Assembly: GCA_010279815.1 (NCBI GenBank)
Contig: QEOQ01000697.1
Coordinates: 356,080 to 418,617, forward strand
Length of the DNA: 62,538 nt
Reading direction: 5' to 3'
DNA from: Brachionus plicatilis
Taxonomy: Eukaryota; Rotifera; Eurotatoria; Ploima; Brachionidae
Shown: piece after piece, positions 57,362-62,538 of the stretch
Layout of the letters: each line of letters opens with the position of its first letter
Numbering within the stretch: the stretch's first letter is position 1
Position numbers and translations under genes: made by a program
Notes under the pieces: model-generated
What the model saw: the letters and a program-made list of their open reading frames with translations, nothing else
Database searches by the model: none
What the model was told of the DNA's origin: nothing

Positions 57362-60300
57362 TTAGACAAAATATACTCCTACCGAAACATGTGCTGGTGC
57401 CTCTTCGCTCTGATTTATGGGCATATATGGATTATTCGACTTGGGTGTATGCTGAACAATTTTTGTAGGTGTACTGAAAAAAAAATGTAAATTAAAAATT
57501 TAGAAGTTTATTTAAAATAAATAAAAAAGAAACATACGGTTTAAAATCGATTGGAATTTCTTTTTGATTTGCGCATGATTTGGTCAAAATTGCCAGCAGT
57601 CCGCACTCGAACTTCATGAGTAGTAGCACATCAATAATAATAAAAAGAATAATAGCGGCAATTACTGAACCGCAAATGAGTATGACTCGATTAATAACCG
57701 ATTCATTCGGTTTTTTAAATGCTTCCAATTCTCCTAAATAAAACAAATTTTCACATTTTAAATTTTATTCACAAACAGACAACTAGCAAAATTAGTAGAC
57801 AAAAACAGCAACAAAAAATCAAGAATTAGTTAACTAGAAAAAAATCACAATAACAGCAATTGTTAAAAAGAAACCAGGTGCATTGAGTCTAGTGGCAATT
57901 GATTGTGTCATAAAGCCTCTTTCTGTTAGTGGAGGGTAAAAACCAGGCTCAGCTAATAGCAATAAAAAAAAAACATGCATCAACTATACGATAAGCATAA
58001 GCACTTAATTAAAAAGAGTACTAACCTATTTGTCCGGGCAGGGTGCGTATTCTGAAGGGCTGAGAGGCCGACGGACCAATGTCATTTCTGGCCACCACAT
58101 CTACTTCATAGAACGAGTTGGGCAATATGTTTGTTATCTCGTAGTTGGTGATCGGTGCGTTTATTACAACAACGCTTGACCATGAACCCAATCGGCTGGT
58201 GTCTACATGCTGATTGGACGAGTCTTTGTATGACAACTAAAAATGAAAAAATTATTATTATATAAGACTATTGTCTATGTTTAGATAGTGTTTGAAATAA
58301 AAAAAATTAAAAAAAATAACTAAAGTTTTATCATGAAAAATTTAATTAATTAATTTGAATATATAAATATTTTTATACAAGAAATGTAATAATAGATAGT
58401 TTTATGTAATTGATATGTACTAATTATTGAAAAAAAATTGGGTAATTTTGAATTTTTTTTTTTAAATAAGTTTTTAGAATATAAATTAATTATTTTTTAA
58501 ATTATGTTGGTTAATATTGTTTCATATTAATAGATAATATTAAATAAAATATAAATAAAAATAATAAAAAAATATAATAAAAAAGTTTATAAAAGATAAT
58601 TAATTAATTTTAACTAATTAATTTTTCTATAATATATATCTATAATTATCTAATAAAAGATAAAAAATATTATTTAGTTATATTTTTTGTTAAAATTTAG
58701 TTAATTTTTTATCTTATCATTTTTTTAAACTTTTGATCAACTTTTTTAATTTTTAATTATTTTTTATTATCTATCAAAAATTATCTAATAATAGATAATA
58801 ATATTATCTTTTTTTATATTTTCTTAATTATTACCTATTAATCATATTATCTTTTTTATAAACTTTTTAATTTTAATTATTAATTTTTATTTTTAATTAT
58901 CTATCATAAATTATCTAATAACAGATAATAATATTATCTTATTTTATATTTTCTTAATTATTAACTAATTAATCATAGTATCTTTTTTATAAACTTTTTA
59001 AATCTAATTATTAATTTTTATTTGTTATTATCTATCATAAACTATCTAATAATAGATAATTAAATTTTTTTGTTTATTATTACTTGATTATTAACTAATT
59101 AAATATCTTATCTTTTTTATAAACTTTTAACCAATTTTTTTTTACAAATTTAAATGTAAATTAATAAATCTTGACTAATTCGTTAATTATTTTTTATTAT
59201 CTATCATCAATTATCTAATAATAGATAATAACATTATTTTATTTTATATTTTCTCAATTATCAACTAATTAACTTAGTAAGTGATAGAGTAAAAAAAAAA
59301 TCAATTAAAATAGTTAAAAGTTTCAAAAAAGATAGAACAAAAAGAAGCAGAAGCGGAGAGAACATAAAAACAGCTAAAGATAAAAATTACTCTTCTCCAT
59401 TTGACGAGATAGTCTCGTACAGGCGAGCCACCATTTGAGTCAACGGCCCATTCAATGTAACATCTGGTCGAAGCGGAGCAATCTTCTTTGCTGAGAACAC
59501 GAATGGGCTGGGGCTGACGACGATTCAGCGTTTTAATTTTGATCTCTTTAGACCATTGACCTTGACCCACTTTATTAACACCAGCTACTCTGAACAAATA
59601 TTCAGTATGAGGCAACAAGGCGTCCACATGTATGCTCATGTGTTCAACACTATTAACGGCAAAGTTCCTCTCATTTTGATTGGTCCAATCCGAGTTCAAA
59701 AACCTCCACTGTACTTTGACTGTGTGTATTGGCAGACCACCGTTTGATTCAGTCTCTTGAGACAAGGTCACTTTAAAGTCGACCGATTCGGGCAGTGTTG
59801 ACTGCAGGAGCAATAGGGGCGCCAGCCTCGGACTAGTTGCCATTCTGAGCTCAATATTTCTGAAACTGTGACCAGCTCTGTTCTCCGCCTTGCACTGATA
59901 GGTATCAAAATCCGACTCTTTGTCAGGTATCACTTCCAATTGAGACACACCAGCCTGGTCCTTGCGCAGCACATACTTCACATTGTCGTGCTTAATTTGT
60001 TCGCTTTTAAAAAACCATGTAATCTTGGGCACTGGCTCGCCAGTGGCAATGCAAGTCATTGTAACAGCAGCGCCTCTGGACACATGTGAAGACGAGCTGC
60101 CCGAACTACCACTAGCGTCCACACTCAGCCAACTGTAATACACTTGTCTGCTCTCTGAATTGATCAACAACTTGGGCACATACTCGACAACAAGTCGTAC
60201 TTGTCTCTCAGTCACCTGGGCCTTGTTTGACGCCACACACGTCACATTTCTGTTGTACTTGCGATCAGCCGGCTTGATCCTCAACTCTGACCAACTGCCC

Positions 60301-61403
60301 ACCAAATTGTCGCCGCCATCCTCCGCCCCATCGTCCACTATTTCCACTGAGCTGTCACTTGACCCACTTATACTCTGCAAAGTGTCCGCATACTTCCAAG
60401 TAATGAGCGCCTTGGGAAACGCTTCTATCACCACACACTTCACCACTGCCTCTGTGCCCTCCAGCACCCTCACCGGCTCCATTGGCGCGATCACAGGCCC
60501 CACCAGCACATTCAGCCTAAAATTGGCGCTTATCTTGCCTGAATTGTTCTCAGCCTGACACGTGTACGTGCCTCTGTCATTCACATTCACCTCCACTATA
60601 CGAAGCGAGTCCACACTGGTCACATAGCGCTCTCCGGCCAGCACAACACCATTCCTGTACCATGTATACTTGGCGACTGGCTTAGCGCTTGCTTTACACT
60701 TGATCACCACGTCTTGTCCATTGACAGCGTCTGTGTCCGCCGGCTTAACATGCCACACTGGCTTGTGCATCACTTCCACATGAATCTGAGCTCGCTTGAT
60801 CTCGCCAGTCGAGCTGACTGATGCCTGACACAAATAGACGCCTTCGTCCTCCACTTGCGCATTTTTGATCACCAGACCATCATTGGTTATTTGATATTTG
60901 TGACTGTTCTTCAGGTTAGTGTTTATGCCATTGCGGAACCAGGCGATTTCGGGCCCCGGTATCGAACTAGCTCGACACTCGACTAGTTCGTCGGCGCCTG
61001 CGTTTATGAACTGTTGCAGTTTGGTGCTGTCAAACGAAATGCGCTTTTCCAGGCCCAGCTCTACTTTGACTTGTTCGGCGAGGCCGTTGTGTACGCCCTC
61101 GCATGTATAGGTGCCCGCATCGGCCGCCTCCAGCTTTTCAAAGTGAAGCATCAGTTGTTCGTTGTTGACATTGGTGTAGATGCGTTGAGTGAAGTCTGTT
61201 GATATGGACTGACCGTTTGGCGACAGCCATTTGAGTGCGTTGGCGCTCTGCGAGCTCTGAGAGAAACAGGTGAGAAAAAATCTTTCGTCTATGACCGCTT
61301 TGACTTTGTTGTCCTGGTAGGGCCTGGGCAACACGACTAGCTGGGACACAGGACCGAGCAGAGCTTGTTCGCACAAAGTTAAAATGAGTAATAGGCTTAT
61401 CAT
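57362..61403 (-). CDS. NCAM/Fasciclin II/apCAM-like cell adhesion molecule, transmembrane isoform
   Basis: Exons 61403-59391, 58236-58026, 57733-57538 and 57473-57362 (2532 nt, 843 aa) with matching phases. Signal peptide about residues 1-18. Five Ig domains with Cys pairs 46/101, 143/192, 236/282, 323/389, 451/504. FN3 domains about 525-627 and 631-742. A single TM segment in NRVILICGSVIAAIILFII, then DVLLLMKFECGLLAIL, which matches the NCAM/FasII juxtamembrane pattern (D...CGL). Short tail ending VGVYFV. Five Ig plus two FN3 is the NCAM/FasII/apCAM layout, so homophilic neural adhesion at the cell surface is inferred. Odd: all Ig domains and FN3-1 share one 2-kb exon of about 50% GC. Frames on the plus strand within it are shadows. 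Confidence 0.9.
57764..57769 (-). promoter_or_regulatory. Proximal poly(A) signal after the GPI-type exon
   Basis: AATAAA on the minus strand lies 65 nt past the alternative stop (57,836-57,834) and 31 nt before the transmembrane exon begins at 57,733. Its position would allow a shorter transcript ending before the transmembrane exon. Confidence 0.55.
57834..57952 (-). CDS. Alternative terminal exon encoding a GPI-anchor signal (adhesion gene isoform)
   Basis: In the intron 58025-57734. The acceptor TTTTTTTTTTATTGCTATTAG is strong. Joined to the donor at 58,026 in phase 1, it reads A-EPGFYPPLTERGFMTQSIAT, then RLNAPGFFLTIAVIVIFF and TAG. A hydrophobic C-terminus with no basic residues after it, preceded by small residues (N-A-P-G), is how GPI-attachment signals look. 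The resulting protein would be 780 aa with all Ig and FN3 domains and no cytoplasmic tail. NCAM-120 and GPI-linked FasII arise the same way in the same place. AATAAA follows 65 nt downstream. Expression is inferred. Confidence 0.7.
58237..59390 (-). repeat. Intron of the adhesion gene filled with TAGATAAT palindromic repeats
   Basis: Extremely A/T-rich. The palindrome ATTATCTAATAATAGATAAT recurs at about 58,780, 58,910, 59,040 and 59,210, with surrounding units of about 130 bp (ATCTTTTTTATAAACTTTTT). An inverted version (AAAAAGTTTATAAAAGATAAT) lies at about 58,580. The donor after TGGAGAAGA is GTAATT; the acceptor is TTTTTAG before TTGTCATAC. Confidence 0.8.
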
Positions 61404-61469
61404 TTTTTTTTCAGTATCTAAACTAGAGATAAAGTTGGGTATTTAAGCTAAATTTTATGAGTGAGTGTA

Positions 61470-61496
61470 GGGGATGGGGGAGGGGGGTGTTCGGGG
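61470..61496 (+). promoter_or_regulatory. G-quadruplex-type motif near the adhesion gene start
   Basis: Four runs of 4-6 G separated by 1-5 nt (GGGG-AT-GGGGG-A-GGGGGG-TGTTC-GGGG). It is on the strand opposite the transcript, 67-93 bp upstream of the ATG. No comparable G cluster was noticed elsewhere in the window. Confidence 0.6.
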
Positions 61497-61914
61497 TGGA
61501 TGTGAGATTGTGAAAAGTCGGCTAATTAGATTGAGATCAATTGGAAGCAACAAGGTTTGGTTTTGTGATTTTCAAGTTGAGGTTGAAGCGCCGACAAGGA
61601 AGAAAGGCTGGATGTGGTGAAGAGAGATCACAATGGTCTAGTATTTAAACTAAATACAGGCGTGGGTCTGTGTCGCCTAAGGACTAAATATTAGATAAGA
61701 TTAAACTGAATAAACATGGCTTGTTTAGGCTAAATATTTATGAACGTGTCATAATTATACATGTTCTGCCTAATCAATACAGTAATCTTTGTGTCAATTA
61801 ACAAAAAGTTGATTTATGATCTTAGTTGTCTTTACAAAAATTTTTTTTTTTCATTTACCCATTGAGCTTTATTTTTTTTTTATTTTATCAAGAAGGCCGC
61901 AACTATGCCGATTT

Positions 61915-61970
61915 TGGAAGTCAGAGCGTCAATTGTGGACCTCCTGTTCTCTTATTAAAATTTCTATGGT
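61915..61970. repeat. Dispersed repeat end, copy 2
   Basis: AGAGCGTCAATTGTGGACCTCC followed by CTCTTATTAAAATT matches 2909-2950 in the same orientation with a few substitutions. Confidence 0.55.
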
Positions 61971-62338
61971 AACACAGCCTAAATGTATTTAATGTAAATT
62001 CGGTGACGTAATTTGAAAAACCGAAATATATCAGTCGTTTTATTTATTTTTTTTAAACAACACACATATTCTTGTTGATCTTGAAGAGAGGAATCCAAAT
62101 ATATATATAAAATATTTTTAAAAAATTTTTAAACTTTTTTTTTAATTCAAAGTTTTTTTATTTTCAAATTAGTAATTATGTTTGACAATTTTTGATCCGA
62201 TGACGGAACAAGTTTGAACTGACCTTATTTTCTTATCGTTTTCAGCGGGTCTTAATTAGTAGAAAATAATTTTACTAGAATTTTAAGATAGCCGATGGGT
62301 CCGTTGTCTAATGTTGTTATTTTTTATGGACTAAGAGG

Positions 62339-62538
62339 TTAACACTAGAAGACCCGATTTTTTTTATACCGTTAAGTCCCAAAATGGGTTTAAAAAAACC
62401 CATTTTGTAATTTAACTCTAACTAAGGTCAAAATAAAGTTTTTTTTTCAAAATAAAATTTATTTAATGTTATTTATGCTAATTAATAGTAGCTTGATTAT
62501 GGAGAAAAAAAAATGTATTATATTTAAGTCATATTATT
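62339..62538. mobile_element. piggyBac-like terminus, cut by the window end
   Basis: TTAA (62,339-62,342) is followed directly by CACTAGAAGACCCG, like the CACTAGA/CCCTAGA starts of piggyBac-type inverted repeats at TTAA targets. A CCCAAAATGGGTTT / AAACCCATTTTG palindrome follows (62,376-62,407). The other end lies outside the window. Confidence 0.45.

Larger units (their letters stand above)
61404..62338 (-). other. Upstream region of the adhesion gene
   Basis: Presumed 5' UTR and promoter. A G-run cluster lies 67-93 bp before the ATG. Further out there is moderate-complexity DNA (61,500-61,720) without an ORF, then a dispersed repeat at 61,917-61,965. No TATA or initiator could be fixed. 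Confidence 0.4.

Noticed and set aside
59556..61202. Several plus-strand open frames of 62-132 codons opposite the Ig/FN3 exon
   Set aside because: They are antisense to a well-supported 2-kb coding exon of higher GC, show no domain, and are expected by chance there.

Overview
The window looks like a nuclear segment from a very AT-rich invertebrate animal. Two multi-exon animal genes lie on the minus strand, with mostly very short GT-AG introns (47-80 bp), and they sit in a dense field of decayed and nested transposable elements. Compact introns, extreme AT content and abundant MULE (Mutator-like) and LINE debris would suit a monogonont rotifer such as Brachionus. That assignment is an inference. 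No rRNA gene, convincing tRNA gene, CRISPR array, operon or bacterial feature was seen.

Host genes. (1) A class A peptide GPCR at 8845-5108 (minus): five exons, a reconstructed 358 residues, leucokinin/lymnokinin-receptor-like. Its 2.5-kb first intron carries two transposon insertions. (2) An NCAM/Fasciclin II/apCAM-type adhesion molecule at 61403-57362 (minus): signal peptide, five Ig domains, two FN3 domains, a transmembrane segment and a short tail. The intron before the transmembrane exon holds a previously unremarked alternative terminal exon (57952-57834). It has a good acceptor, the right phase, a GPI-signal-like hydrophobic end and its own AATAAA, so the locus can encode both GPI-linked and transmembrane isoforms, as NCAM and FasII do.

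Mobile DNA, left to right. 0.24-1.8 kb: tandem repeats with a 410-bp period. 3-12 kb: LINE and MULE remnants and an LTR-retrotransposon 3' end. 13-22 kb: a nested pile, with LINE 3' ends interrupted by a MULE-like element (9-bp duplication), a foldback MITE and a long-TIR element flanked by TA, then two short MULEs. 22-35 kb: sparse, with a mini-element, a possible SINE, MULE and hAT transposase scraps and a foldback MITE. 35.6-37.3 kb: a second long-TIR element with nearly identical 0.49-kb arms. 39.95-42.1 kb: an apparently complete MULE with an intact 578-aa transposase. 43-45.5 kb: a Gypsy-type 5' part (primer-binding site and decayed gag) with a nested MITE. 47-56 kb: TTACGTAA-rich foldback elements, CR1/L2-like LINEs of higher GC, and arrays that look like MULE ends. 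62.3 kb to the end: a piggyBac-like terminus.

Main unifying observation. At least six MULE-type elements carry terminal regions built from reiterated short motifs separated by A/T runs, in inverted orientation at the two ends, and each element has a different motif (TTCATAGCA, CAACACAA, CTAGATAA, ACACC, AGCTAA, AAAACATAA). Several have perfect 8-10-bp target duplications. This looks like a lineage of transposons with array-type, rapidly diverging transposase-binding ends.
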